This document shows positions 1 through 7,574 of a stretch of 32,203 bases of DNA, piece after piece. The DNA comes from Paraburkholderia sp. C35. GTDB taxonomy: Bacteria; Pseudomonadota; Gammaproteobacteria; Burkholderiales; Burkholderiaceae. Where the stretch lies: the NCBI RefSeq assembly GCF_003121405.1, contig NZ_QBUY01000108.1, forward strand, positions 1 to 32,203. The letters are read 5' to 3'. The position numbers were made by a program, and so were the translations under genes. Position 1 is the stretch's first letter, and every line of letters starts with the position of its first letter. The notes under the pieces were generated by a model. It ran no database searches. It was not told where the DNA came from and saw only the letters and a list, made by a program, of their open reading frames with translations.

Positions 1-105
1 GGTGGTGGCCGTGTGTCGGGTGGTGGTGGCGGCGGCGGTCAGAGCCGTCCGAGCGCGCCGGCTGGCGGCGGGTTCGATGAGATGGATGACGATATTCCGT
101 CCTAA
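1..105 (+). CDS. ssb: Single-stranded DNA-binding protein SSB, C-terminal 34 residues (partial)
   Basis: The frame open from base 1 encodes a Gly-rich linker (RVSGGGGGGGQSRPSAPAGG) followed by an acidic tail ending FDEMDDDIPS and a TAA stop. This is the disordered linker and C-terminal interaction peptide of bacterial SSB, which coats single-stranded DNA and recruits repair and replication proteins through its last residues. The OB-fold lies upstream of the window. The odd point is the last residue: the family normally ends DDDIPF, and here the terminal codon is TCC (Ser) instead of TTC (Phe), a one-base difference. A strong hairpin terminator follows about 50 bp downstream. Identification is firm from the tail. 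Whether the Ser is genuine or a base-call error cannot be told from the sequence. Confidence 0.9.
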   Translation, partial: GGGRVSGGGGGGGQSRPSAPAGGGFDEMDDDIPS

Positions 106-154
106 GCTTGCTGCACCGACGGCGCGTTGAAGCGCACAGCGTCGAATGAACACG

Positions 155-187
155 AAAACACCCCGCCATCGAGCGGGGTGTTTTTCT
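155..187 (+). terminator. Rho-independent terminator after ssb
   Basis: A perfect 10-bp stem, AACACCCCGC at 157-166 pairing with GCGGGGTGTT at 173-182, with a 6-nt loop, runs into a T-tract. It lies between the convergent ends of ssb and the SDR gene. The A-tract before the stem means it could also work on the minus strand. Confidence 0.9.
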
Positions 188-251
188 TTGCGCCGGCGTA
201 TCGCATCTAGCTCTATCGCGGCGACAGCACAGCCGAATCAGACGCCGCGGC

Positions 252-995
252 TCAAGCCACACCCCCATTCGCCCGCAACACCTGCCCATTCACCCAGCCC
301 GCATCCCGTCCCGCCAGAAACGCGACGACAGAAGCAATATCTTCCGGCTGCCCCAGGCGCTGCAGCGGAGGCAGCTTCGCGAAGTGCTGAATCTGCTCTT
401 CCGTCTTGCCGTCGAGAAACAGTGAAGTCGCCCCCGGTCCCGGCGCCACGGCATTGACGGTGATATTGCGCCCACGCAATTCCTTCGCGAACACATGCGT
501 GAACGATTCAACAGCGGCTTTGGTCGCGTTGTAGACCGAGTAGCCCGGCATGTTCAGCGCGAGCGTCGTGCTCGAAAAATTGACGATGCGCCCGCCATCG
601 TTCATGCGCGTGGCAGCTTCGCGCAGCGTGTTGAATGTGCCGCGCACGTTGATATCGAAGGCCTGTGCGAAGTACGCGTCGCTGGTGTCGGCGAGCGGCA
701 CGGTCTTCAGGATGCCCGCATTGTTGACGAGCACATCGACCCTGCCGAGTTGCTGTTCGGTCGCATCGAACATGCGGCGCACGTCGTCGGCGTTCGACAC
801 ATCCGCTTTCACGGCGATGGCTGCCGCACCTTCCGCCTTCAGTTCAGCGACGAGCGCATCGGCTTCCTTCGAACTTGCCGCGTAGTTCACGACGACTGCG
901 AAGCCATCGCTGGCGAGCCGCCGCGCAATCGCCGCGCCGATGCCGCGCGATGCGCCCGTGACGATGGCAACCTGTGCGTTCTTGACGTTGTTCAT
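252..995 (-). CDS. SDR family NAD(P)-dependent oxidoreductase
   Basis: A 247-residue classical short-chain dehydrogenase/reductase with a Rossmann fold. Visible motifs are the cofactor loop TGASRGIG (residues 13-20), NNAG (91-94), the catalytic Ser near 141-142, and YNATK with Tyr155 and Lys159; the C-terminus WVNGQVLRANGG is typical of the FabG-like group. The ATG at 995 was preferred over the longer frame from 1043 because GAGGAA stands 7 nt before it and the Rossmann motif then falls at the usual distance. It is transcribed divergently from a LysR-family gene, the usual arrangement for a regulator and its target. The substrate cannot be read from the sequence; many relatives are annotated 3-oxoacyl-ACP reductase without being the housekeeping FabG. 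Confidence 0.9.
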   Translation of the reverse strand: MNNVKNAQVAIVTGASRGIGAAIARRLASDGFAVVVNYAASSKEADALVAELKAEGAAAIAVKADVSNADDVRRMFDATEQQLGRVDVLVNNAGILKTVPLADTSDAYFAQAFDINVRGTFNTLREAATRMNDGGRIVNFSSTTLALNMPGYSVYNATKAAVESFTHVFAKELRGRNITVNAVAPGPGATSLFLDGKTEEQIQHFAKLPPLQRLGQPEDIASVVAFLAGRDAGWVNGQVLRANGGVA

Positions 996-1070
996 GATCT
1001 GATTCCTCGAAGTGGTGGGTTGGTGAGAGGAATGATCGGACATTGCGACGAAGAGATAATCGGGCGAAAG

Positions 1071-1100
1071 TTGTTATCATCATTCCATTCACTTTAACAA
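1071..1100. promoter_or_regulatory. Divergent SDR/LysR control region with inverted repeat
   Basis: In the 135-bp gap between the two divergent starts, TTGTTA (1071-1076) is matched by inverted TAACAA (1095-1100) with 18 nt between. LysR-type regulators commonly bind such imperfect dyads in the divergent gap. This is a candidate operator by position and symmetry only. Confidence 0.35.
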
Positions 1101-1130
1101 TGGCGCCGCGTGAGGCCGCCGCCTACCGAC

Positions 1131-2036
1131 ATGGACCGTTTTCAGGAAATGCAGGTGTTCGTGCGTATCGCCGAGCGGCAGAGCTTCACCCGCGCCGCCG
1201 ACGATCTGCAGATTCCACGCGCCACCGTCACCAACCTGATGAAGCGCATGGAGCAGCGGCTCGGCGCCCGTCTGCTCGAACGCACGACGCGCACCGTGCG
1301 CCTCACGCACGACGGCGAGGCGTACTACCGCCGCTGCGTGCGCCTGCTCGCCGATATGGAAGAAGCGGAAGGCTCGTTCCGCGACGCCGCGCCGAAGGGG
1401 TTGCTGCGCGTGAACCTGCAAGGCACGCTCGCGCGGCATTTCATCGTGCCCGCGCTGCCGGCATTTCTTGCGCGCTATCCGGGTATCGAACTGCACATCG
1501 GCGAAGACGACCGGCTGGTCGATCTGGTGCGCGAGGGCATCGACTGCGTGCTGCGGGCGGGCAATCTGCAGGATTCGTCGATGGTCGGGCGGCGCGTGGC
1601 GCGGCTCGAACAGGTGACGGTAGCGAGTCCGGCGTATCTGGAAACACATGGCACACCCGGCGATCTCGCCGCGCTTGCCACCCACCGCGCCGTGAACTAC
1701 ATATCGAGCGCGACGGGCAATGCGCTGCCGCTCGAATTCACCGTCGATGAGCGCGTCGTCGACATCAATCTGCATGCGGTCGTTTCCGTGACGGGGACCG
1801 ACCTGTACACAGGTTCAGCCGTTGCCGGTCTCGGTCTCGTGCAGGTGCCGCGCTATCGGGTGCAGCACGAACTCGCAGCGGGCAGTCTCGTCATCGTGCT
1901 GCCGAAGTTTCCGCCGCCGCCAATGCCTGTCACGGTGCTGTATCCGCAAAGCCGTCAGTTATCGTCGCGCGTGCGGGTGTTCGCGCAATGGCTACGCGAA
2001 ATTTTCGATGCGGCCGGCGGATTGAAGATCGGTTGA
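1131..2036 (+). CDS. LysR-family transcriptional regulator
   Basis: A 301-residue LysR-type regulator. The N-terminal winged helix-turn-helix begins MDRFQEMQVFVRIAERQSF and continues through AADDLQIPRATVTNLMKRME to about residue 62; a periplasmic-binding-protein-like effector domain follows from about 90. This subgroup (ATVTNLMKRMEQRLGARLLE, GELV-type second domain) often controls an adjacent divergent oxidoreductase, and here the SDR gene starts 135 bp away on the other strand. The ATG at 1131 fits the family N-terminus; a GTG at 1110 would add seven atypical residues. Its stop lies only 8 bp from the convergent stop of the next gene. The inducer is unknown. Confidence 0.88.
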   Translation: MDRFQEMQVFVRIAERQSFTRAADDLQIPRATVTNLMKRMEQRLGARLLERTTRTVRLTHDGEAYYRRCVRLLADMEEAEGSFRDAAPKGLLRVNLQGTLARHFIVPALPAFLARYPGIELHIGEDDRLVDLVREGIDCVLRAGNLQDSSMVGRRVARLEQVTVASPAYLETHGTPGDLAALATHRAVNYISSATGNALPLEFTVDERVVDINLHAVVSVTGTDLYTGSAVAGLGLVQVPRYRVQHELAAGSLVIVLPKFPPPPMPVTVLYPQSRQLSSRVRVFAQWLREIFDAAGGLKIG

Positions 2037-2044
2037 AGCGCGGT

Positions 2045-2848
2045 CTACGGTGCACGGTCAAGATGGGCGAGCGCATCGCGCATCGGCTGGCTGGACGACA
2101 CGATCGGCCCCGTCAGCGGCGTGTCGAGATCCACGATCACGTACACGGCAGACGCAATCGATACCGCACCCAGCATGATCATCACCAGCGCCAGCGCATT
2201 GCGCGGCGCAACGATGCCAAAGCACAGGAAGATGATCATCAGCCAGAAGGTGAGCGTCGTGAGGAACGGCTTCGAGATCGAACTGTGCGCTTCTTCGATC
2301 AGTTTCCAGCGCGCCCGGATCACGCGCTCGAAACGCGCGATGCATTCGGCCTGCGTGTGTTGCTGATAGCTGTCGGTGGGTTGCAGCTTGCGCACCGCGA
2401 TGAACGAGTCGTTCAGCATGTCACCGAGATTCACGTCTTCGAGCTTGTCGTGGTCCAGATCGGTGGTGAACTTCGGATAGTTGCCGGCGGGCGGATCTTC
2501 TCTCGGCCATGTCGCGGCGATCGCGGCGGCCGTGTAGGCACGCAGCAAAGTACGCGAATGCTGCGCCTCCGGGCCGTACTGCCGCAGCGCGGTGTCGAGC
2601 TGGATCAGTTCGGCGGCATACGAGCGGAAGTCGTTGCCGACGGTGTCGAAGCTGCTTTTCGCGGAGGCCGTCAGCAAGCCCAGCACCAGCGCCGCGAACG
2701 TCACCAGCATCGTCATCACGAGCTGGATCAGTTGCAGCGTCTCATGCCTGCGATGCTCTTCGGGCAGATAAGGCTTGCCGAAAAAACCGACACCCGTTCC
2801 CGCCAGAAGCAGAACGAACACCACCAGCGCTGACAATGTCTCTTGCAT
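2045..2848 (-). CDS. DUF4239-like (bestrophin-like) membrane protein
   Basis: A 267-residue inner-membrane protein with two N-terminal hydrophobic segments (about residues 5-25 and 42-66), a central soluble region, and two C-terminal segments ending before the conserved-looking DLDTPLTG. This layout matches the DUF4239 family, sometimes called bestrophin-like; its function is not established. The ATG at 2848 (MQETLSALVV) puts the first membrane segment at the N-terminus. A GTG at 2899 would add 17 residues. Neither start has a clear ribosome site, and a perfect 7-bp hairpin (2860-2877) lies just upstream of the ATG, or inside the gene if the GTG is used. It stands alone, convergent with the LysR gene and divergent from the chemotaxis receptor. 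Confidence 0.75.
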   Translation of the reverse strand: MQETLSALVVFVLLLAGTGVGFFGKPYLPEEHRRHETLQLIQLVMTMLVTFAALVLGLLTASAKSSFDTVGNDFRSYAAELIQLDTALRQYGPEAQHSRTLLRAYTAAAIAATWPREDPPAGNYPKFTTDLDHDKLEDVNLGDMLNDSFIAVRKLQPTDSYQQHTQAECIARFERVIRARWKLIEEAHSSISKPFLTTLTFWLMIIFLCFGIVAPRNALALVMIMLGAVSIASAVYVIVDLDTPLTGPIVSSSQPMRDALAHLDRAP

Positions 2849-3195
2849 GAGCGTGGTCCGCGAAGCTGTCGCTTCGCTACTGTCCAACAACTTGGCCACG
2901 CGGGCAAGTCTCGATCCAGACTGTTAAATCAGGCGCACCAAACCCAAATAGCGAGAAGAAAGATTCGGCAAGCAGCACATGTCTATGCGCCAGATCAAAT
3001 ACATGGCGGTTTCGGCCGAAAGCAGGCTGACAGGCCATAAAGTTTTGAGCGAATCCGCCGTAACTGAAAGCGTGGTGCGTTTGCTTAATTTCTAATCGAT
3101 TAATCGGGTTGCGGACCTTGCCGATTGGCCTGGGCGCAGCAAGCCTGCCCTGGAACCGGGAGATTCCCGTCAGGTGGCCATAGGAGACATGCTTC
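2849..3195. promoter_or_regulatory. Intergenic control region upstream of the chemotaxis receptor
   Basis: About 350 bp with no supported gene. It holds the hairpin GCGAAGC-TGTC-GCTTCGC (2860-2877) and the sigma-28-like promoter described separately. Nothing else is distinctive; the middle part (2900-3060) is less GC-rich than the flanking genes. Confidence 0.5.
3101..3127 (+). promoter_or_regulatory. Putative FliA (sigma-28) flagellar-class promoter
   Basis: TAATCGGG at 3101-3108 and GCCGATTG at 3120-3127 are separated by exactly 11 nt. The enterobacterial FliA consensus is TAAAGTTT-N11-GCCGATAA; the -10 octamer matches at six of eight bases including the whole GCCGAT core. It lies about 70 bp upstream of a chemoreceptor, a classic FliA-dependent class. 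Confidence 0.6.
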
Positions 3196-4836
3196 ATGTT
3201 GAAAGGTCTTTCGATTCGCGCGTATCTCACGTTGATGGTCGTGCTGTTCGGCATCGTCTTGCTGATCGGCGCGGCGGCGGGGCTGTTATCCCTGCGTGAG
3301 AGCAACGCGTCGCTACAACAGATGTACACCGTCGATACGCCCGCCGTGGCGGATCTCGAAGGCAGCGCCGGCCAGCTGCTGCGCCTGCGTCTCGCGTTGG
3401 CCACCTATGCGTCGCTGATCGAGCTGAACGATCAGGAAGGCGCGGACGCCGTGCTCAAGCGTTTCGATACGTACCTGAAGGTATCGAACGATCGCGTCGC
3501 GCACTACATCAGCAAGGCCAGCAACGACGCCGACGAACAGCGTCTCATCAAGGACATGCAGGACAAGCGCGACACCTTCCTGCACGAAGGCGTCGAACCC
3601 GCGCTCGCCGCGCTCAAATCCGGCGACAAGGCCGCGTTCCAGCAGCTTCAGGCGCACAAGCTCTCGCCGCTTTATAGCGCTTACGAAAAGGCCATGCTGA
3701 CGCTCGAAAAGCTGCAGCTCGATCACGCCGAGCAGCGTTATCAGGACGCGCAACACCTGTTCTATACGATCAGCGTCGGTGTCGCGATCGGCATGGCGGC
3801 GACGCTGATTTTCGCGTGGCTCGGCCGCATGATTATGATTCGCGCCATCGTGCATCCCGTCGATGCCACCATCGAACAGTTCCAGCGCATCGCCAACGGC
3901 GACCTGACGAGCCGCATCGACGTCGTCAGCGACAACGAAATGGGCCGGCTCGCGGCGGCGCTGCGCAAGATGCAGGATTCGCTGATCGCGACGGTGAACA
4001 CGGTGCGCCACGGTACCGATTCGATCGATACGGGCGTGAGCGAAATCGCCGCGGGCAATACGAATCTGTCGCAGCGCACGGAGGAGCAGGCCGCGTCGCT
4101 CGAAGAAACGGCGGCAAGCATCGAAGAGTTGACGTCCACCGTCAAGCAGACTGCCGACAACGCCAAGCAGGCCAGTTCGCTTGCGCAGGGCGCATCGACG
4201 CTGGCGGCGCAAGGCGGCGATCTCACGCAGCAGGTGGTCGGCACGATGCAGGCAATCGTCGATGATTCGCGGCGGATTGCGGATATTGTCGGTGTGATCG
4301 AAGGGATCGCGTTTCAGACCAACATTCTCGCGTTGAACGCGGCCGTCGAAGCGGCGCGTGCGGGCGAACAGGGGCGCGGTTTTGCAGTGGTGGCGAGTGA
4401 AGTGCGCTCGCTGGCGCAGCGAAGTGCGGCGGCGGCGAAGGAGATCAAAGGTTTGATCGGCGAATCGAATGAGCGCGTGACGGCGGGTGCCGATCTCGTG
4501 CAGCGCTCAGGTTCGACGATGACGGACATCGTCGATGCCATCGCGCGCGTCAGCGCGATCATGAGCGAGATCGCCGAGGCCGCGACCGAACAGAGTACGG
4601 GCATCGATCAGGTAAATCTCGCCGTCGCGCAGATGGATGAAGTGACGCAGCAGAATGCAGCGCTCGTCGAACAGGCTGCGGCCGCCGCGAGTTCGCTGGA
4701 AGAGCAGGCGCGCCGCCTGACGGCGGCTGTGTCCGTGTTCAGGACGGATAGCGGGCAGGGCCCGTCATCGCGTGGCGCTGTGCGACGCGCGGTTGCGCCG
4801 AAGCAGGATCTGTCGATGCAGATGGAGACGGCCTGA
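3196..4836 (+). CDS. Methyl-accepting chemotaxis protein
   Basis: A 546-residue transmembrane chemoreceptor. TM1 spans about residues 9-33, a four-helix-bundle-type periplasmic ligand region runs to about 188, TM2 spans about 189-215, HAMP follows to about 270, and the cytoplasmic signalling coiled coil fills the rest. The hairpin tip that contacts CheA/CheW is near residue 371 (IAFQTNILALNAAVEAARAG) and flanking methylation-helix motifs such as TNLSQRTEEQAASLEETAAS are present. TAGGAGA sits 8 nt before the ATG. There is no C-terminal CheR-docking pentapeptide (the end is MQMETA). It is monocistronic, closed by a strong terminator. The ligand cannot be inferred from the periplasmic domain. 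Confidence 0.95.
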   Translation: MLKGLSIRAYLTLMVVLFGIVLLIGAAAGLLSLRESNASLQQMYTVDTPAVADLEGSAGQLLRLRLALATYASLIELNDQEGADAVLKRFDTYLKVSNDRVAHYISKASNDADEQRLIKDMQDKRDTFLHEGVEPALAALKSGDKAAFQQLQAHKLSPLYSAYEKAMLTLEKLQLDHAEQRYQDAQHLFYTISVGVAIGMAATLIFAWLGRMIMIRAIVHPVDATIEQFQRIANGDLTSRIDVVSDNEMGRLAAALRKMQDSLIATVNTVRHGTDSIDTGVSEIAAGNTNLSQRTEEQAASLEETAASIEELTSTVKQTADNAKQASSLAQGASTLAAQGGDLTQQVVGTMQAIVDDSRRIADIVGVIEGIAFQTNILALNAAVEAARAGEQGRGFAVVASEVRSLAQRSAAAAKEIKGLIGESNERVTAGADLVQRSGSTMTDIVDAIARVSAIMSEIAEAATEQSTGIDQVNLAVAQMDEVTQQNAALVEQAAAAASSLEEQARRLTAAVSVFRTDSGQGPSSRGAVRRAVAPKQDLSMQMETA

Positions 4837-4867
4837 TTCAAGGTGCGTATCGTGTTTTACTTCAAAT

Positions 4868-4895
4868 AAAAAGCCGCATGTGAGTGCGGCTTTTT
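4868..4895. terminator. Bidirectional rho-independent terminator
   Basis: AAAAAGCCGCA (4868-4878) pairs perfectly with TGCGGCTTTTT (4885-4895) around a 6-nt loop. The T-tract serves the receptor on the plus strand and the A-tract gives a T-tract for the minus-strand T6SS module that ends at 4919. Confidence 0.92.
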
Positions 4896-4918
4896 CCTTC
4901 GGGAACCGCGCACTGACT

Positions 4919-5254
4919 CTATAAGATACGCATCGCAATGAGCGTTGAAAGCCAGTGGGCGAGCACTGCGAGAGCGATGTACATCGCTGCCAGCGGCACA
5001 CTGATGCGTCTTCCAGAAAGGAAATATCCTAGCGCGGCGAAAACGATGGGTGGCACGAGTACATATAAGACAAACTCGGCAATCGTTCGTGTCGTTGTAG
5101 CGCAGGTGTCGACCCCACCGCCGCACTCCCCAACGCGCGGAGCACATAGTTGTGCGTACGCTGCGCAAAACTGTGCATCGATTGATGACCATGCAAGCAC
5201 GCTAAGCACGCCTGCAAGGGCAAATCCTGCGGTGTTAAGCCAGCGGCGCATCAT
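4919..5254 (-). CDS. Small three-TM, cysteine-patterned membrane protein; candidate Tae4 immunity protein
   Basis: A 111-residue protein I do not recognise as a named family. It has a hydrophobic N-terminal segment (about residues 7-24, signal anchor or cleavable signal), a polar stretch (about 25-56), and two further membrane segments (about 58-79 and 84-105). The polar stretch carries four cysteines at 30, 37, 44 and 51, exactly seven residues apart. The ATG at 5254 overlaps the stop of the upstream amidase gene (ATGA) and is preceded by GGAGATC, so the two are translationally coupled. Position directly after a T6SS amidase suggests immunity, with the Cys-rich loop probably periplasmic where the toxin acts. 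Known Tai4 immunity proteins are soluble periplasmic proteins, which this is not. Function is inferred from context. Confidence 0.75.
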   Translation of the reverse strand: MMRRWLNTAGFALAGVLSVLAWSSIDAQFCAAYAQLCAPRVGECGGGVDTCATTTRTIAEFVLYVLVPPIVFAALGYFLSGRRISVPLAAMYIALAVLAHWLSTLIAMRIL

Positions 5255-5871
5255 TTGATCTCCCAAAACAGAATCGATCGGGCATTCCGAAGATCGGACC
5301 AGCCAAAGTCTGTTCCGGGAAAGAAGGATTGCTTGCCAAGATAGCGGCTGATCGTTGCAACTGCATCCGGTGCGCTGCTGATTGTCAGGCGTGCACCATT
5401 CCAAAGATCGATGTGTCCGCCCGTGGCACTGGCCGCGGTTTCTCCGCGGCGCGTCCAGTAACGCGAAAACTGAACGATTCCTGTGCGCCCTTTGATCTTT
5501 GATTCCCAATCAGCGCCAGTAATGTCCTCTGCCCTAGAGAGCCCCGCAAACGGCTGCAACTTCAGCCATTCCCCCAATTCGTCTGCGCGGGTGGCCGTGA
5601 TCTTCCCGTCGAGAATGATGCGCCCGATTGACGGCTGATCTGATGCAGGTTTGATGAGTTTCTCCGAGAATGACTTCATCTCGATACCAACGCGATGAAA
5701 CATGACGCTCATTCGGATCGCGCATTGGTCTCTATATGCTGAATTGTCGTATGGGTTTCCAGATGGGTAGTTGTCCCATAACTCGCGAAAGGTCAGCACG
5801 TTGAGTTGTACTTCCTTGACGGAACCCGATTGCGAATTGGTCGTGACGGTAGTTCTCTTATTGGGCATCAT
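5251..5871 (-). CDS. tae4: Type VI secretion amidase effector, Tae4 family
   Basis: A 206-residue NlpC/P60-like peptidoglycan amidase. The family pattern is clear: FRELWDNYPS near the N-terminus, DQCAIRMSVMF with the catalytic Cys50, and GGHIDLWNG with the catalytic His153. Tae4 enzymes cleave the gamma-D-Glu-mDAP bond in target-cell peptidoglycan after delivery to the periplasm by the T6SS. There is no signal peptide, as expected for a T6SS cargo. The ATG overlaps the PAAR stop (ATGA) and the stop overlaps the next gene's start, so all three genes are coupled. The doubled start (ATGATG) leaves the first Met uncertain by one residue. Sampled lines are about 50-53% GC, well below the neighbouring receptor gene, consistent with an acquired module. 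Confidence 0.9.
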   Translation of the reverse strand: MMPNKRTTVTTNSQSGSVKEVQLNVLTFRELWDNYPSGNPYDNSAYRDQCAIRMSVMFHRVGIEMKSFSEKLIKPASDQPSIGRIILDGKITATRADELGEWLKLQPFAGLSRAEDITGADWESKIKGRTGIVQFSRYWTRRGETAASATGGHIDLWNGARLTISSAPDAVATISRYLGKQSFFPGTDFGWSDLRNARSILFWEIK

Positions 5872-6398
5872 GCAGTTCCATGTTCCCTCGCGAGCGCATC
5901 ATCGCCCCAATAGATCTGATAGTCGTCGGTGGTTTCCGTGAAAACGCGTGGCAGGTGGTCGCCCTGGGAAACGCGACCTGAAAACGAACGTCCGTCTGTC
6001 GTTTCAATGAAATACGGATAGTCATGGAACGTCGCGTTGCCGGTGGCGCGAATCTGTTCGTCAAAAGCCGTTATCGGCCTCGACGAGACAGATTGCGCCG
6101 TTGCTGCTTTGCTCTCGCTTGTATACACAAACGGTGAACTCCCGCTCGCAACCACGCGATTATTCCTGCATGGGCAAAGAACACGATCCATATGCTTTAC
6201 CAATGGCCTGCCATCGTCCATCCAGTCTCTGGCTGTGCCGAGGATTGGGAACAGTCCTTTGCAATTTCCGCACGTCGCCAGATCGTGATACCGCGCAAGG
6301 GTTTGACCATTATCCGCATACCAGGTCGACGAGCCCTCCATCACGCGGCCTCTGGTGGTGGTCATGTCGCCCTTTGCGACGAGTCGCGGCGTCGTCAT
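5868..6398 (-). CDS. PAAR-domain T6SS spike-tip protein with C-terminal extension
   Basis: A 176-residue protein. Residues 1-85 are a PAAR-type domain that would cap a VgrG spike: it begins TTPRLVAKGDMTTTRGRVME and carries candidate metal ligands His38, Cys43, Cys46, His69, Cys75 and Cys77. Residues 86-176 form an extension with FDEQ, PYFIETTDGRSFSGRV and YWGDDAL, resembling the short transthyretin-like extensions seen on many PAAR and VgrG proteins; I infer that it docks cargo. CAGGAG lies 5-6 nt before the ATG. It is the first gene of a coupled trio with Tae4 and a small membrane protein. No vgrG or hcp is adjacent, so the module must use a T6SS apparatus encoded elsewhere. Confidence 0.85.
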   Translation of the reverse strand: MTTPRLVAKGDMTTTRGRVMEGSSTWYADNGQTLARYHDLATCGNCKGLFPILGTARDWMDDGRPLVKHMDRVLCPCRNNRVVASGSSPFVYTSESKAATAQSVSSRPITAFDEQIRATGNATFHDYPYFIETTDGRSFSGRVSQGDHLPRVFTETTDDYQIYWGDDALAREHGTA

Positions 6399-6761
6399 AC
6401 CGGCTCCTGAGAAAGGCTATGAACGGCTTTGAGTATCACAGCGCTTAAAGTGAATTCGTTGATTTTGAGGTCTTTGTTTTCGCGCATCCAGTTGTCTCCG
6501 CGTGGCTAGATATGTCATGACGTAAGCAGCTTTGCGACGATACCGGGCACCACCCCTCGTTTTGTAAAAGAGAGTTAAGGTTGCCGATTCGATTGGGCGG
6601 GCGAACAGAGTGTGCTGGGCGGGATGTATTGACGTAATGCGTATGAGTCAGCGCTTGATCTAACGCGCAGGATCTCTGGTGCGTGCGGACGGTGAAAACA
6701 AAACGGCGGTGTAAGCATGTCTGCCTGCACCGCCGTTTGCATGCGTGATGTACATATCGCT
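6399..6761. promoter_or_regulatory. Intergenic region upstream of the PAAR operon
   Basis: About 360 bp of lower-GC sequence without a supported gene. Its right end contains the terminator of the oxidase operon (6695-6738). The remainder should hold the minus-strand promoter for the T6SS trio, but no convincing -35/-10 pair was found by eye. Confidence 0.4.
6695..6738 (-). terminator. Terminator of the oxidase operon
   Basis: Read on the minus strand, AAACGGCGGTG (6738-6728) pairs perfectly with CACCGCCGTTT (6711-6701) around a 16-nt loop and is followed by TTGTTTTC. It stands about 24 bp after the last cytochrome gene. Confidence 0.82.
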
Positions 6762-7574
6762 TTAAGGCTGCCGCTGCGCGTAATACTTCGCCGCGCCGTC
6801 GATCTCCTCAGGCGTCATATTGCGCGCAACGTTGCGCATCTGTTCGTTGATGTCGTTATGCCGGTCGCCGCTCGCGAACGCGCGCAGTTGCGCCGCCATA
6901 TACACCGACGACTGCCCGCCCAGCCACGGCGCCGCACCTTTGCGATCGCGATCGCCATGACACGCCGCGCACGGCGCGATATTGCGCATCGGCGAGCCTT
7001 CGTTGACGAACTTGCGGATCACCGCGTCTTCGGCCGTCGCCTGCTCGACAGCAGCGGGGCGCGGCAAGGTCGAATAGTAGTTGGCGAGATCGTGCAGATC
7101 GCCATCGTTCAGATGCGCGATGATCGGCGGCATAATCGAGTTCATGCGCTGGCCGCTCTGATAGTCGCGCAACTGCTTGTAGATCACGTCCGCGTATTGA
7201 CCCGCGAGCACGGGCGCCGTGACCTGGATCAGGCTCTCGACGCCGTGACACATCGAACAGTTCTGCGCGAGCGTCGCGCCGCGCCCGATCGACTCGGCGC
7301 TCGGACGCGTGCGTCCCCACGGCGGTAGCGGCGGCAGCACGATCACATTGCTCGGCGCCGGCCCAGCGATGTTGTCGCTCTGCGTGAACCAGGTAGACGG
7401 CACGCCTGCCGCGCTGCAGATCGTCGCCCAGAGGCCGCGCTGCGTGAAGTCGGGATGCTTCGACGGCAGCCACACAAAGCCAATCAGGATCGCCACGATA
7501 GCGATCACGATCACGCCGCCGACACTCGACGTGAACCAGCGGTTGCTGAAGCTGAAGACGCGTTCGTCGCTCAT
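6762..7574 (-). CDS. Membrane-anchored diheme cytochrome c
   Basis: A 270-residue protein with one N-terminal membrane anchor (about residues 17-36) and two c-type heme sites, CSMCH (Cys106, Cys109, His110) and CAACH (Cys202, Cys205, His206), in a cytochrome c4-like tandem arrangement on the periplasmic side. Its ATG overlaps the stop of oxidase subunit I (ATGA), so it is coupled to the oxidase and probably hands electrons to the CuA centre of subunit II. It is the last gene of the operon and is followed by a terminator. Longer upstream in-frame codons lie inside subunit I and were rejected. The heme sites are certain; the role as direct electron donor is inferred from operon position. Confidence 0.9.
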   Translation of the reverse strand: MSDERVFSFSNRWFTSSVGGVIVIAIVAILIGFVWLPSKHPDFTQRGLWATICSAAGVPSTWFTQSDNIAGPAPSNVIVLPPLPPWGRTRPSAESIGRGATLAQNCSMCHGVESLIQVTAPVLAGQYADVIYKQLRDYQSGQRMNSIMPPIIAHLNDGDLHDLANYYSTLPRPAAVEQATAEDAVIRKFVNEGSPMRNIAPCAACHGDRDRKGAAPWLGGQSSVYMAAQLRAFASGDRHNDINEQMRNVARNMTPEEIDGAAKYYAQRQP

